NCBI RefSeq assembly: GCF_003130705.1
Contig: NZ_CP021355.1
Span: 806,001 to 870,000, forward strand
Origin: Rhodococcus oxybenzonivorans
GTDB lineage: Bacteria > Actinomycetota > Actinomycetes > Mycobacteriales > Mycobacteriaceae
DNA length: 64,000 nucleotides
Direction of reading: 5' to 3'
Part shown: positions 28,957 through 37,992 of the stretch, piece after piece
Numbering within the stretch: position 1 is the first letter of the stretch
Layout of the letters: every line of letters starts with the position of its first letter
Position numbers and translations under genes: made by a program
The notes under the pieces: generated by a model
What the model was told of the DNA's origin: nothing
What the model saw: only the letters and a program-made list of their open reading frames with translations
Databases searched by the model: none

Positions 28957-29987
28957 GTACCGAGACACGCGCAGGCGAGGCCGTCGAAATCGACGACACC
29001 TCGCATCTCTACAAGCCCACGACCTCCGATGAGGAGGCGCCGGCAACCGGGCCCGGCACGGTCGCCGATCCCGAGGGGCGAACGGCCCATGCGCCGTGGC
29101 GCAAGCGTGTGGCCGCCTTCCTGATCGACGTGATCGCGCCCGTTGCTTGCATGCTTGCCGTCTTCGAGCTCTGGGACGTGCTACAGAGACCAGGATGGGG
29201 CTTGGCCGCAATGGTCGCCGTGTACCTTGCGTTGTGGGCTTTCCTGGTGTGGAACAGCATATTTGAGCAGGGTCGTACTGGTAGAACAATTGGAAAGTCT
29301 TTCGTGGGGATTCGAGTTGTTGACGGTGCCGACGGTCGACCGCTGGGATGGTTTCGAGCGTTTACTCGCAACCTTGCCCATGTCATCGACATCGTTCCAC
29401 TGCTGTCGGGGTGGGCATGGCCGATCTGGAGCCGGCGAAAGCAGACGTTCTCCGACATGCTCTCCGGATCAGTCGTGCATATAGACACAGTACGGTCGGC
29501 CGACACTCGCTCGAAGCGGCTTCTCCCACTTGCCGTTGGGCTCGTGTCGGCGGGCACCCTCGTAGCGCTAGCGGTCGCGGCATATGCGACGCAATACAGT
29601 CAGGATAGAGACGCCGAGCAGACGAGAAGTGTGATTGCTCAGATCGCAGCAGACAAAGCTGCTGCGGTTCTCTCCTACAAGCCGGACACCGTAGAGACGG
29701 ATATGGCTGCAGCACAAACTAATCTCACTGGCGGCTTTCTCGAGTACTACAAGAAGTACGCGGACGAAACGGTGATACCCAACTCGAAGAAGGATCTGAT
29801 TGGTACCGCGTGGACCGTCGTGGGTACTGCGGTCACCAAGGCGGATCCGTCCACGGCTGAGGTTCTGGTGTACCTCAATGGCACCGTGACTACCGGCGCC
29901 CAACCGGCCGACATGATCAGTAGCATCCGACTGCACCTGGAGAAGGTTGACGGTGCGTGGTTGATCTCGGACCTCGTACCACTCTGA
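28953..29987 (+). CDS. RDD-domain / Mce-associated fusion protein
   Basis: A 344-residue protein overlapping the previous gene by four bases. Residues ~48-180 form an RDD-type membrane domain (WRKRVAAFLIDVIAPVACM, RTGRTIGKSFVGIRVVD), with a further helix near residue 195, then a Mas-like extracytoplasmic domain ending VDGAWLISDLVPL. The fusion of RDD to a Mas domain within mce operons is known from rhodococci. Function is probably assembly or stability of the importer. Confidence 0.82.
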   Translation: MSTETRAGEAVEIDDTSHLYKPTTSDEEAPATGPGTVADPEGRTAHAPWRKRVAAFLIDVIAPVACMLAVFELWDVLQRPGWGLAAMVAVYLALWAFLVWNSIFEQGRTGRTIGKSFVGIRVVDGADGRPLGWFRAFTRNLAHVIDIVPLLSGWAWPIWSRRKQTFSDMLSGSVVHIDTVRSADTRSKRLLPLAVGLVSAGTLVALAVAAYATQYSQDRDAEQTRSVIAQIAADKAAAVLSYKPDTVETDMAAAQTNLTGGFLEYYKKYADETVIPNSKKDLIGTAWTVVGTAVTKADPSTAEVLVYLNGTVTTGAQPADMISSIRLHLEKVDGAWLISDLVPL

Positions 29988-30029
29988 CCGCGACGACCAA
30001 GAGAGACACCATCAAGTAAGGAAGGCACC

Positions 30030-30722
30030 ATGGCAGAGCAGAACTTCTCTGTGACCGGTTCGACCCGCCTAGCGGCGGCACGGAAGCGAGCCAAAGGCGC
30101 CCGCGCCGCTGCGGAGCGAGCGAGCGCGGAGGCGGAGAAGGCGCTGCTGGCCGCTGAGACAGTGGCCGCCGAGGGCACGGAGAACGCGTCATCAGACGCG
30201 GCGGAAGAGCGGGCCGCCAGAGGTGTCCACCGCAGATCACGACGCGACCTGGCACTGATGGTGACCGCGGCGCTCGTGGCGGCTTCGGCGGGCGCGATCA
30301 GTATCGTTCTCGCCATCAACCACCACACAAAACAGGCCCGCGCAGACGAGGATGTCGCAATCGTGCAGGCCGCACGTGAGCAGGTGGTCAATCTACTCAC
30401 TATCGACAAGAACGACGTAACTGGCTACTCCGATCGAGTGCTCGCAGGTTCCACGGGTCGGTGGCAGGAGGAGTTTACCGCGAACAAAGACGCGGTGATG
30501 GCCGCGCTCACCGATGCGACGCAGCCCACGTCTGGGCGGGTTGTAGAGGCGGGGATAGAAGATCGAGGAGAAGGAGGCACAACTTCGGTATTAGTGTCGG
30601 CCAACACGATTGCTGGTTCCAACGCCGATGAGAAACAACCGGGAACAGCGGTCCGCATGAGGGTCGGTGTCACCGAAGTAGACGGCCAATGGAAGCTATC
30701 GAAAGTCGAGATCGTTCGATGA
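30030..30722 (+). CDS. Mce-associated (Mas) protein, second copy
   Basis: A 230-residue paralogue of the protein at 28174: an Ala/Glu/Arg-rich helical N-terminus (residues ~15-65), one membrane helix (LALMVTAALVAASAGAISIV), and an extracytoplasmic domain ending VDGQWKLSKVEIV. The spacer of 42 bases from the preceding gene contains AAGGAAGG before the ATG. It probably arose with its downstream neighbour by tandem duplication of the two-gene Mas/RDD unit. Confidence 0.83.
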   Translation: MAEQNFSVTGSTRLAAARKRAKGARAAAERASAEAEKALLAAETVAAEGTENASSDAAEERAARGVHRRSRRDLALMVTAALVAASAGAISIVLAINHHTKQARADEDVAIVQAAREQVVNLLTIDKNDVTGYSDRVLAGSTGRWQEEFTANKDAVMAALTDATQPTSGRVVEAGIEDRGEGGTTSVLVSANTIAGSNADEKQPGTAVRMRVGVTEVDGQWKLSKVEIVR

Positions 30723-31756
30723 CGACAACACAGATGAAGGCCAGCGGCGGCGTGAACGGCCAGGCCGAGGAAAATTCGGCTCCGGAAGACACGGTTGTCG
30801 GCGCTGTGGAGCGGACAGAGTCTTCGGACACCTCAACACCGGATACGGACTACGCCGGATTCGCCCGGCGTGCGGGTGCATTCGGGCTTGACTGGATTGC
30901 CCCGGTGGTGGTTATCGCGACGGTGGCTGCGATCAATGTTGTTCTCGATCATCCGTTGTGGTGTCTGATCGTGTCCGGCCTGGTCGCTGCGGCCACCATC
31001 TCGTTTGTTCTCTGGAACCGGGTGTGGGAACAAGGGCGCACCGGGTCGACGGTGGGGAAAAGTGCCGCGCGCATCGTTACCGTCGACGTAGAAGAGGAAA
31101 CGCCCATCGGGTGGCGGCGGGCACTATCTCGCGAACTGGCCCACGTGATCGACACGTGTGTATTGATGACAGGGTGGTTCCGACCTTTGTGGGACGGCAA
31201 GCGTCAGACACTCGCAGACCGTCTCGTGAAGACCGTCGTCGTAGTCGAGCCGTCCGAACCCGCTCGTGACAAGGGTCGGCTCCGCGTTGTCGCAATTCTC
31301 ACGGTCGTAGTTATCGCGGGCGGGACGCTTGTGGCAACCACCTACTTCGCCCAGTACCGCCACGATCAGCAGACGTCGGAAGCAAGAACGACAGTCCAGC
31401 AAGTGGCCGCAGCCGGTTCGACCGCCCTTCTGTCGTACACCTTCGACACCGCAGAGGCCCAACTCGAGTCCGCCTCAACATTCCTGACCGGCGATTTTCT
31501 CGACTACTACAGGAAATTCACAGAACAGGTAGTTGTTCCTGCAGCCAAAGAGAAGAGCGTCACCACGCAGGCGAATGTCGTGGGTAGCTCGATCGAACAG
31601 GTAGACCCGACCAGTGCGACAGTACTGGTGATGGTAAATCAATCCACGACCACTTCCGACAGCCCGGCACCGTCCGCCTCCCAAAGTGCCGTGCGCGTCG
31701 AGTTGGAAAAAGTGGGCGGACGTTGGTTGATATCGGCCTTCAACCCGGTCTCGTGA
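30719..31756 (+). CDS. RDD-domain / Mce-associated fusion protein, second copy
   Basis: A 345-residue paralogue of the gene at 28953, overlapping its upstream partner by four bases. An RDD domain (FARRAGAFGLDWIAPVVVI, RTGSTVGKSAARIVTVD) is followed by a helix (VVAILTVVVIAGGTLVATTY) and a Mas-like domain ending VGGRWLISAFNPVS. The repeated order Mas-RDD/Mas-RDD suggests duplication followed by divergence. Confidence 0.83.
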   Translation: MTTTQMKASGGVNGQAEENSAPEDTVVGAVERTESSDTSTPDTDYAGFARRAGAFGLDWIAPVVVIATVAAINVVLDHPLWCLIVSGLVAAATISFVLWNRVWEQGRTGSTVGKSAARIVTVDVEEETPIGWRRALSRELAHVIDTCVLMTGWFRPLWDGKRQTLADRLVKTVVVVEPSEPARDKGRLRVVAILTVVVIAGGTLVATTYFAQYRHDQQTSEARTTVQQVAAAGSTALLSYTFDTAEAQLESASTFLTGDFLDYYRKFTEQVVVPAAKEKSVTTQANVVGSSIEQVDPTSATVLVMVNQSTTTSDSPAPSASQSAVRVELEKVGGRWLISAFNPVS

Positions 31757-31795
31757 ACTTTTCGAATACCGAACCTCAAAGGAAGAAACCGATCC

Positions 31796-32413
31796 ATGAG
31801 CACGCTGCTGAGAAGGTTCAAGTCCTCTGTCACCAGGGTTCAACCCGCGGGGACGGCCAGGAATTCGGCCCGGCGCAGATGGCTGATACGAGGCCTCGTA
31901 TTGGCGGTCGTACATGTGATGGTCCGTGCCGCAATGGGGGTGGGAGTGACGAACCACCCATCATCGGATTCTGCCCTGCGGCTGCTGGCGATCGGTGCAG
32001 TCGTTGTAGTTGCTCTGGTTTGGGGAATTCTCGACGGGATCTGTAAAGGACGAGATTCTCCGTCCGCGCAGAACGCCGACCTGACCATCATTTGGCTTGA
32101 GGCGGCGGCGGTGGCGGCAGTCCTCGCGGGCGTACTGGCCTGGATTGTCGGTCAGGCAACCTCCATCGGCGTTGGCCGCAACTCGCTGTTCTTCGAGGCG
32201 ACCTCTGGTGCGGCCTTCACGTTGATGCTAGTCTTCGCGCCCGCCGTAGCAGGATCAATTGTCGGACACTACCTGACGCTACGGAACACTAAGGGGCAGA
32301 AGGTGGCAGCAGTTTCCCAGAACAAGAACGTCGAGTATCTCGAAGACTTTGAGTATCTAGAAGAGGAAATCGTTGACCATTCCTACGAGGGTCCGCATCA
32401 GCATCATCGATAG
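31796..32413 (+). CDS. B-4DMT-like four-helix membrane protein
   Basis: A 205-residue protein with four hydrophobic segments: GLVLAVVHVMVRAAMGVGV, ALRLLAIGAVVVVALVWGIL, AAAVAAVLAGVLAWIVG and AAFTLMLVFAPAVAGSIVG. The first helix motif RGLVLAVVHVMVR and the GILDG turn resemble the B-4DMT family of actinobacterial membrane proteins. AAAGGAAG precedes the ATG at 31796. It lies at the end of the mce block, so a role with the importer is possible. The acidic/histidine-rich tail is unremarkable. Confidence 0.65.
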   Translation: MSTLLRRFKSSVTRVQPAGTARNSARRRWLIRGLVLAVVHVMVRAAMGVGVTNHPSSDSALRLLAIGAVVVVALVWGILDGICKGRDSPSAQNADLTIIWLEAAAVAAVLAGVLAWIVGQATSIGVGRNSLFFEATSGAAFTLMLVFAPAVAGSIVGHYLTLRNTKGQKVAAVSQNKNVEYLEDFEYLEEEIVDHSYEGPHQHHR

Positions 32414-32769
32414 CCGCGCCGGTGAATCACACCAGAGTGTGTGACAGCCAGCGCCTAGCGAAACCGTGCAACGCCAATCGACTATCTGGCCAATGTTGGG
32501 TCGGCAGTGGAAACATCTCTCCACCGGGTACCTGAGGGTGACGATCATCGTCATCAATGCGGAACTGATCAGCGACCGAAGACTGCGGCGCGCGAAAAGG
32601 CTTGCCCGTGGTAAACGGGGCGAGCCATCGGCAGGTCTGCGGTGTGCATACAGGTGTGACCGAGCGCCCATCGAATCTGGCGCGCAGCGACACGAGTCCA
32701 CTTGACGGACTGTCGAATTCGGACAAGAATTCGCCAGAGGGGTCAGCAGTGCCCGTCGAAGGAGGCGCC
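32414..32769. other. Gap without gene inside the operon tail
   Basis: About 350 bases separate the B-4DMT-like gene from the next membrane protein. The open frames here are short and arginine-rich with no motif. The upstream extension of the next gene's frame (from 32602) lacks a ribosome site. This spacing suggests that the three downstream genes may have their own promoter. Confidence 0.4.
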
Positions 32770-33522
32770 GTGAGAAATGGATGGTCTCAGCGACTTTGCG
32801 TATGGAGCGGTGCTCTGTTCGCTCTCTTGTTCTTCATCGGTTTCGGCGTGATCGCGCGATACATCCCGCCGCCGGATCCACAACGAAGCGCGGCCGACGT
32901 CGCGGCGTTCTACCGTGACAACGCGAACTCAATCCGCACCGGCATGCTCGTCAGCATGTACGCCCTAGTCCTCTACGTTCCGTTTGTAGCCGCTATATCC
33001 GTGCAGCTCAAGCGCATCGAGGGAACACACACCCCGTTGACCTATACTCAGCTCGGAATAGGATGCACGCTCCCCGTGGCGTTCTTCCCTCCGCTATATT
33101 TCTTCCAGGTCGCGGCCTACCGGCCGGAGCGCTCCGACGACTCGATCATGATGCTCAACGACATGGGGTGGCTACCGTTTACCGGCATCATCTACGCGAT
33201 CTTCATACAGAACCTTGCCATCGGCTTCGCCGTACTGGCGGATCGTCGTGCAAATCCGATCTATCCGAGGTGGTACGGCTACTTCTGCTTCTGGACCGCT
33301 TTGCTGTACTGCCCCGCCGGGTTCGATGTCTTCGTCAAGGACGGACCACTTGCTTGGGACGGCCTCTTCTCGTGGTGGCTCTCGCTGGTCTCGTTCTTCG
33401 CATGGCTAGTCGTGACCATCATGGTGACACTGCACGCGATAGCCGCCCACGTCGCTGCTCCTGACGACTGCGCAGACACGCCGGTCGCGGTCCGCGAAAC
33501 CGCAGGACTGTTCATAACATGA
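32770..33522 (+). CDS. Unrecognised multi-pass membrane protein linked to oxidase subunits III/IV
   Basis: A 250-residue protein from a GTG at 32770 with a strong GAAGGAGG site. Six or so hydrophobic stretches are visible, for example LCVWSGALFALLFFIGFGV, LVSMYALVLYVPFVAAI and a C-terminal SLVSFFAWLVVTIMVTLHAI. I do not recognise the family. It contains an interhelical segment IPPPDPQRSAADVAAFYRDN. Its stop overlaps the start of the oxidase subunit III-like gene, so the three genes to 34449 form a coupled set. A role as an electron-linked membrane partner is only a guess. Confidence 0.7.
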   Translation: MRNGWSQRLCVWSGALFALLFFIGFGVIARYIPPPDPQRSAADVAAFYRDNANSIRTGMLVSMYALVLYVPFVAAISVQLKRIEGTHTPLTYTQLGIGCTLPVAFFPPLYFFQVAAYRPERSDDSIMMLNDMGWLPFTGIIYAIFIQNLAIGFAVLADRRANPIYPRWYGYFCFWTALLYCPAGFDVFVKDGPLAWDGLFSWWLSLVSFFAWLVVTIMVTLHAIAAHVAAPDDCADTPVAVRETAGLFIT

Positions 33523-34127
33523 CCTCCACGAAGGACAACGCTGCCTGCGGGCCGCAAACAGATCGCCGCGAACGTAGCCTTCCGGCGGAAGCGGGCCTAT
33601 GGCTGTTCATCTTCGGAGACCTGGTCGTATTCACCCTCCTGTTCCTCGTCTATCTCGCGTATCGCACAGACGAGCCAGAACTCTTCGCCAGCTCACAACA
33701 GACGCTGAGCATCAACGTCGGGGCCGTGAATACCCTGGTGCTACTCTGTAGCTCGCTGTTCGTCGTGGGGGCCGTGAGGGCGACACGAGCGGGCAACCGG
33801 CAACTCGCGCCATGTCTGGTACTCGCCGCGATGGCCTGCGGTTTCGTGTTTGTCTCGGTCAAGGTGTTCGAGTACCACGACAAGCTCGAAACTGATCACA
33901 CGCCCGCCTCCAACTACTTCTACTTCTTTTACTTCTTCATGACCGGGCTGCACCTGGTCCATGTCGTGATAGGCCTGGGTGTCCTCACGTTCCTCTGGCG
34001 GCTGACCCGGCGCGCCGACGAACTCACCTCGCTGGGCATGTCGTCCGTCGAGGGGTCTGCGTCCTTCTGGCATCTTGTCGATCTGCTCTGGATCGTCATC
34101 TTCCCGCTGCTGTACCTAGTCCAATGA
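33519..34127 (+). CDS. Heme-copper oxidase subunit III-like (NorE-like) protein
   Basis: A 202-residue protein with five membrane segments typical of the subunit III/NorE family: AGLWLFIFGDLVVFTLLFLV, NTLVLLCSSLFVVGAV, VKVFEYHDK, MTGLHLVHVVIGLGVL and GSASFWHLVDLLWIVIFPL. The conserved glutamate of VFEY and the H/W of FWHLVDLLWI are present. Subunits I and II are not nearby, so this is an orphan subunit. It overlaps the upstream gene by four bases and is followed by a subunit IV-like gene, like norEF pairs. Confidence 0.85.
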   Translation: MTSTKDNAACGPQTDRRERSLPAEAGLWLFIFGDLVVFTLLFLVYLAYRTDEPELFASSQQTLSINVGAVNTLVLLCSSLFVVGAVRATRAGNRQLAPCLVLAAMACGFVFVSVKVFEYHDKLETDHTPASNYFYFFYFFMTGLHLVHVVIGLGVLTFLWRLTRRADELTSLGMSSVEGSASFWHLVDLLWIVIFPLLYLVQ

Positions 34128-34158
34128 GCTTGTTCGAAGTCCCGAGGTCCCAGGCCCG

Positions 34159-34449
34159 ATGAACAGAATCAGAATCCTTATTGCATCGCGGCCAATACTT
34201 GCTCTCAAGGTGCCCGAGGTGCTCGTCTGGATCGTGCTCGTAGTCGCGACGGCGTTCTCGTGGCTCCTCGGTCACGAGGCGGGGCGCGAGGTCGTAGCGA
34301 TTGTCATCATGGCGGTCGCGTACGTGAAGGTACGCCTCGTCGGACTGTACTTCATGGAGTTGCGAGGCGTGGTTGGACTCCGTAGATCGCTCGATGCCTA
34401 CATCCTGATCAGCCTCGTGCTGATCATCGGGTTCTACCTCGCCGCATGA
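34159..34449 (+). CDS. Cytochrome c oxidase subunit IV-like (NorF-like) small membrane protein
   Basis: A 96-residue protein with three hydrophobic helices (VLVWIVLVVATAFSWLLG, VAIVIMAVAYVKVRLVGLYF, AYILISLVLIIGFYLA). The size and the motif VKVRLVGLYFMELR match the prokaryotic cytochrome c oxidase subunit IV / NorF family. It lies 31 bases after the subunit III-like gene and ends the operon. Function without catalytic subunits is unclear. Confidence 0.8.
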   Translation: MNRIRILIASRPILALKVPEVLVWIVLVVATAFSWLLGHEAGREVVAIVIMAVAYVKVRLVGLYFMELRGVVGLRRSLDAYILISLVLIIGFYLAA

Positions 34450-35078
34450 TAGACGGCCTTGCTTATTCGCGAGGAGCTCTTGCGACGATGTCATCGGTCG
34501 GCGAGGTCGGACACAACCCAGATCCACCAGAAACGTCTGAGCCTCTTCGGAAGTGAATCGTAGTGATCTGAAATCGATTCGATGAGCTCATCGCACACTT
34601 GGAATCTGCTCAACGGCAGGTTGCCTGGCTTCTGGTCGTCACGGGGAGTTGTCAGGTGGTCACCGCTGTCGACAGTTACTCCATTACTCCGACGGTTTCA
34701 AGCTGGTGCCCAGCCAGTGCCAGTCTTCGACGACCAGGACTACGGCCGCACCGCTCGGTAGCCCCGAGGTCGTGGATATGCACGATGTCCGGAGAGTCTG
34801 CCCATCGCGCGTGGTTCGCCGAGTAGCCGTCATGTTCTCGGCATCGAGATGAGACGGAGAAGTTTGACGGCGACGATTGAGTCTAGGGAGGGCTGATGGT
34901 AGGGGTACACGACGACGAAGCTGCCTCCCCCGATTTCCTGCAGCGTCGTCGACATCGCATTCGTCAACCCCTCAAGAATGGATCCTTGACAGAGCATTGG
35001 CGTGCGTCACTCGCCCACCATGGTGGCGAACCGGGAATCTGCCGCGGCGTCCGGATCGCCGGCGTCGGCTACGAGAAT
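34450..35078. other. Convergent intergenic region, no gene seen
   Basis: About 630 bases between the plus-strand operon end and the minus-strand hydrolase. No frame shows a domain or a good start, and the overlapping plus-strand frames at 34877-35310 are antisense to the hydrolase tail. It should hold the terminator(s); I do not see a clean hairpin plus U-tract. Confidence 0.4.
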
Positions 35079-35972
35079 TCAGGATGTGCAGTCCGCGAGG
35101 GCACCGAGGAATTCGCCGACCACGTCCACGAACACCGCATTGTCGTCACCGGCAACCATGTGTCCGGCGGCGGCAACGGAGACGGCACGTGACTGTGGAA
35201 TCAGGTCGAGCAATTCTTGGATGCCTTCGTTGCCGACGATGTCGGACTTGGCGCCGTGCACGAGCAGCGTCGGCGCAGTGATGTGGCTTGCTGCGGAGAA
35301 GGCAAGCTGATGAATTCCATGGGGGTTGTCCAGGTTTGCGCCGAGGCGGGTGAATGCTGGATCCCAGTGCCAGTAAAGGCGACCGTCGGCACGCTCACGA
35401 ACGTTCTTCCGCAGGCCTTCGATGTTCTTCGGGCGGGGACGGTGGGGCTGATAGGCGGCTACTGCGTCGGCGACCTCTTCGAGGTTGGCGAAACCGTCGG
35501 GTGCGCTTCGCATGAAGTCGCGGATGCGTTTGATCCCCTGGGGTTCGACCTTAGGAGTGATGTCCACCAGAACGAGCGCGCGCGCGAATCCGGGGTTGCC
35601 ACCCTCCGTGAGGATACTGGTGAGACCGCCCATCGAGGCGCCGAAGAGCACGGGACGGACGCGGTGTCCTGCTCTCTTTCCGATCTGGTCGACCACCATT
35701 TCCAGATCCCGGCCTAACGCGTCGATGGCATAGTCACCGTCTTGGTCCCAGGCGCTGTCGCCATGCCCACGAGCGTCGAGGGTGTAGACGTCCCATCCCT
35801 CGGCGACCAGGTTTTTCGCCGCGCGATCCCAGGAGTGCCTGGTTTGGCCGCCACCATGCAACATGACCACGGTTCCCCGGGTCGGCCCATCTGAGCGTGG
35901 CGACCATCGGTCTGCGGCGATAGTACCGGCGCCCCCGTCGAATTTGACAGGCTCCGACTTGTACTTGGTCAC
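35079..35972 (-). CDS. Alpha/beta hydrolase (ester or C-C bond hydrolase)
   Basis: A 297-residue alpha/beta hydrolase. Visible features: the oxyanion region VVMLHGGGQTRHSW, YTLDARGHGDS, the nucleophile elbow LFGASMGGLT (serine in G-x-S-x-G), the acid likely in LLVHGAKSDIV, and the catalytic histidine in VAAAGHMVAGDD. No signal peptide is present. Possible roles include ester or meta-cleavage product hydrolysis. It is transcribed towards the mce operon end and has no tight neighbour. Confidence 0.88.
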   Translation of the reverse strand: MTKYKSEPVKFDGGAGTIAADRWSPRSDGPTRGTVVMLHGGGQTRHSWDRAAKNLVAEGWDVYTLDARGHGDSAWDQDGDYAIDALGRDLEMVVDQIGKRAGHRVRPVLFGASMGGLTSILTEGGNPGFARALVLVDITPKVEPQGIKRIRDFMRSAPDGFANLEEVADAVAAYQPHRPRPKNIEGLRKNVRERADGRLYWHWDPAFTRLGANLDNPHGIHQLAFSAASHITAPTLLVHGAKSDIVGNEGIQELLDLIPQSRAVSVAAAGHMVAGDDNAVFVDVVGEFLGALADCTS

Positions 35973-36557
35973 AGAGTTGCCCTTCTATAGATAGTGCGTG
36001 TCTGTGTTCCAGTGAACCGCATCGTCCGTGGTGACGGGATGGTGGGTCTGGCTGGTATGGAACTCTACCCAATGTGGGGCAAGCTCGCGACAGCGAAGAG
36101 CTTAGGAGTCAGCTTGCTCGTGCTTACGTTGGTGGTGGTGAGTGCCTGAGAAAAAGGTACCCGGTTGCGGCGTGAGGTGGGGTTCGGGATGGCGAATGCG
36201 AGTGAACCGTTGATGAATGTCGGAACCCGATTCGATGGCATCGAAGGCGTGGCATGGCGTGGCTCCGACTTCGGCTTCGGCTTCGGGAGGGAGTCTGGCG
36301 ACGACAAGAGTGCCGGCGGCGCTCGCGCCATTCGCGGCGACGAGACCCTCGATACTCATCGGGCTGGCAAGGGTCTCACACGCCAGTTTCAGTCACGGGG
36401 GAAGAACACCAAACGAATCCCCCCGCGGCTACCGCAACTTTCGAAACTACCGTCTCCGTCTTCCTCTCACAGTGCAGAATCCTCCACAATCGCTGGACAT
36501 CAACGGATCTGAACCCGCCGACCCAGCTGGGGATGTAGTGCCCGTAAACTGAGGATC
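35973..36557. other. Intergenic region with unrecognised open frames
   Basis: About 585 bases. Open frames occur on both strands (for example 36102-36359 on the minus strand, beginning MSIEGLVAANGASAAG), but none has a ribosome site with a recognisable domain. A short GCTTCGG-type triplicate is seen near 36268-36290. The region probably carries the promoters of the divergent hydrolase and ferritin genes and perhaps gene debris. Confidence 0.35.
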
Positions 36558-37091
36558 ATGACTTCGTCGACGCCGACCACCGCCAGCGACTTCCACCGTC
36601 TGCTCCAAGAGTAGATCCGCAACGAGTTCGCGGCGTCCCAGCAGTACGTCGCGGTCGCGGTGTACTCACAGCTGGCGGGACGCTTCTACCGGCAGGCGGC
36701 CGAGGAACGCGGCCACGCGATGATGATCATCCAGTACTTCGTTGACAACACACTCGAAGTAACGGTGCCGGGCATCCCGGACGTCGTCACCCAGTTCGAT
36801 TCGGTCCGCGCGCCCGTCGAAATCGCACTCGAGTGGGAACGTGCCGTCACCGACCAAATCAGGACACTCGCGCGCACCGCCCGCGACAGCGGCGACTACC
36901 TCGGCGAGCAGTTCATGCAGTGGTTCCTCAAGGAGCAGGTCGAGGAGGTCGCCAGCATGCACACCCTGCTGACGATCGTCGACCGCGCCGGGGACAACCT
37001 CTTCAACGTCGAGAACTTCGTGGCCCGCGAGATGAGCGGCGTGGCCCGCGCCGACTCCACCGCACCGAAGCAGGCTTACGCCGACGACTGA
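36558..37091 (+). pseudogene. Ferritin-like gene with internal stop and short deletion
   Basis: From the ATG at 36558 (after GAGGATC) the frame reads MTSSTPTTASDFHRLLQE, then TAG at 36612-36614, then IRNEFAASQQYVAVAVYSQL and onward to 37091. The rest matches the actinobacterial ferritin family (FYRQAAEERGHAMMIIQYF with the E-x2-H metal ligands; GEQFMQWFLKEQVEEVASM). The TAG replaces a residue usually Gln (CAG to TAG is one change). In addition, about seven residues of the loop after VAVAVY (usually FDGEDLP-like) seem missing in frame. Either lesion could affect iron storage, so this is probably a decaying ferritin. Confidence 0.8.
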
Positions 37092-37204
37092 GCGACCGCC
37101 AGCGGCGGGTGTGGCCGGGCTCGCCGCGGAACCGGGGACTGTCGGGATAACGGTTGAACTGGATCTGGCGACACGCCGAGTTCTCTTGGCGAGAAGGCAA
37201 GACG

Positions 37205-37893
37205 ATGACCGAAACACTGGATCCCATGGATCAGTCGAAGATTGACCACCAGAAGCTGGCCCAACAACTGTTGGCCCAGGCCAAAGCTGAAGGTGTGGAG
37301 TTGGTCGGCCCGAACGGACTGCTCAACCAGCTCACCGCGAACGTCCTCGAAACCGCGCTCGACGTCGAGATGGATGAACACCTCGGATACGAGAAACACC
37401 ATGTCAAGGGGAGAAATGGAGGGAACTCCCGCAACGGGCGACGAGCGAAAACGGTGCTCACGGAGATCGGCCCGGTCGAGATCGAGGTCCCGCGAGACAC
37501 CGACGCCTCCTTCGATCCGCAGATCGTCAAGAAACGGCAGCGACGCCTGACCGGCGTCGACGAAATCATTCTGTCCCTCTCGGCAAAAGGCCTGACCACA
37601 GGCGAAATCGCAGCCCACTTCGACGACGTATACGGCGCATCGGTCTCGAAAGAGACGATCAGCAAGATCACCGACAAGGGCCTCACGGAAATGACCGACT
37701 GGTCCGTCCGCCCCCTCGACTCGGTGTATCCGGTGATATTCATCGACGCCATCCTCCCCCGCAAGCGGGGGCACCCCCAGTCAAGGTCCGCGACGGTCAG
37801 GTCGCCAACCGGCCCATCTACGTCGCGATCGGTGTCACCACCGCCGGAGAACGCGAGATCCTCGGATTGTGGGCCGGCGACGGCGGCGAGGGA
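37205..37893 (+). pseudogene. IS256-family transposase, 5' half
   Basis: From the ATG at 37205, residues match the N-terminal half of IS256 transposases: LDVEMDEHLGYEKHHVKG, GPVEIEVPRDTDASFDPQIV and the first catalytic aspartate in YPVIFIDAI. A 27-bp palindromic repeat (37754-37780) breaks the frame there. The protein then continues in another frame as VKVRDGQVANRPIYVAIGVT and LGLWAGDGGEG, and stops matching at 37893. The 3' half resumes at 42675, so this gene is split by a mobile module. Confidence 0.82.
37754..37780. repeat. Small palindromic repeat inserted in the IS256 gene
   Basis: CTCCCCCGCAAGCGGGGG followed by CACCCCCAG interrupts the IS256 codons for F-I-D-A-I / V-K-V-R-D. Read on the minus strand it begins CTGGGGGTGCCCCC and ends GGGGGAG, the same outline as the repeat at 45438-45473. 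Small dyads of this type are scattered through actinobacterial genomes. Confidence 0.6.
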
Positions 37894-37992
37894 TATGGAA
37901 CGAGCACAGGTTCGTTTCCGTAGTTTCGTGCTGCTACCTGAGGTTTTCCCACTGATTGGCGTGTCGTTAATCTTCGAGGTATAAGCCCGCGA

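Noticed and set aside
17991..34449. Assigning the mce operon to the mce4 steroid-import class
   Set aside because: Gene order alone cannot tell Mce classes apart and no steroid genes are in the operon; a phylogeny would be needed.
36268..36290. Triplicate GCTTCGG-like run as a tandem repeat locus
   Set aside because: Only about three short imperfect units; too small to be more than local low complexity.
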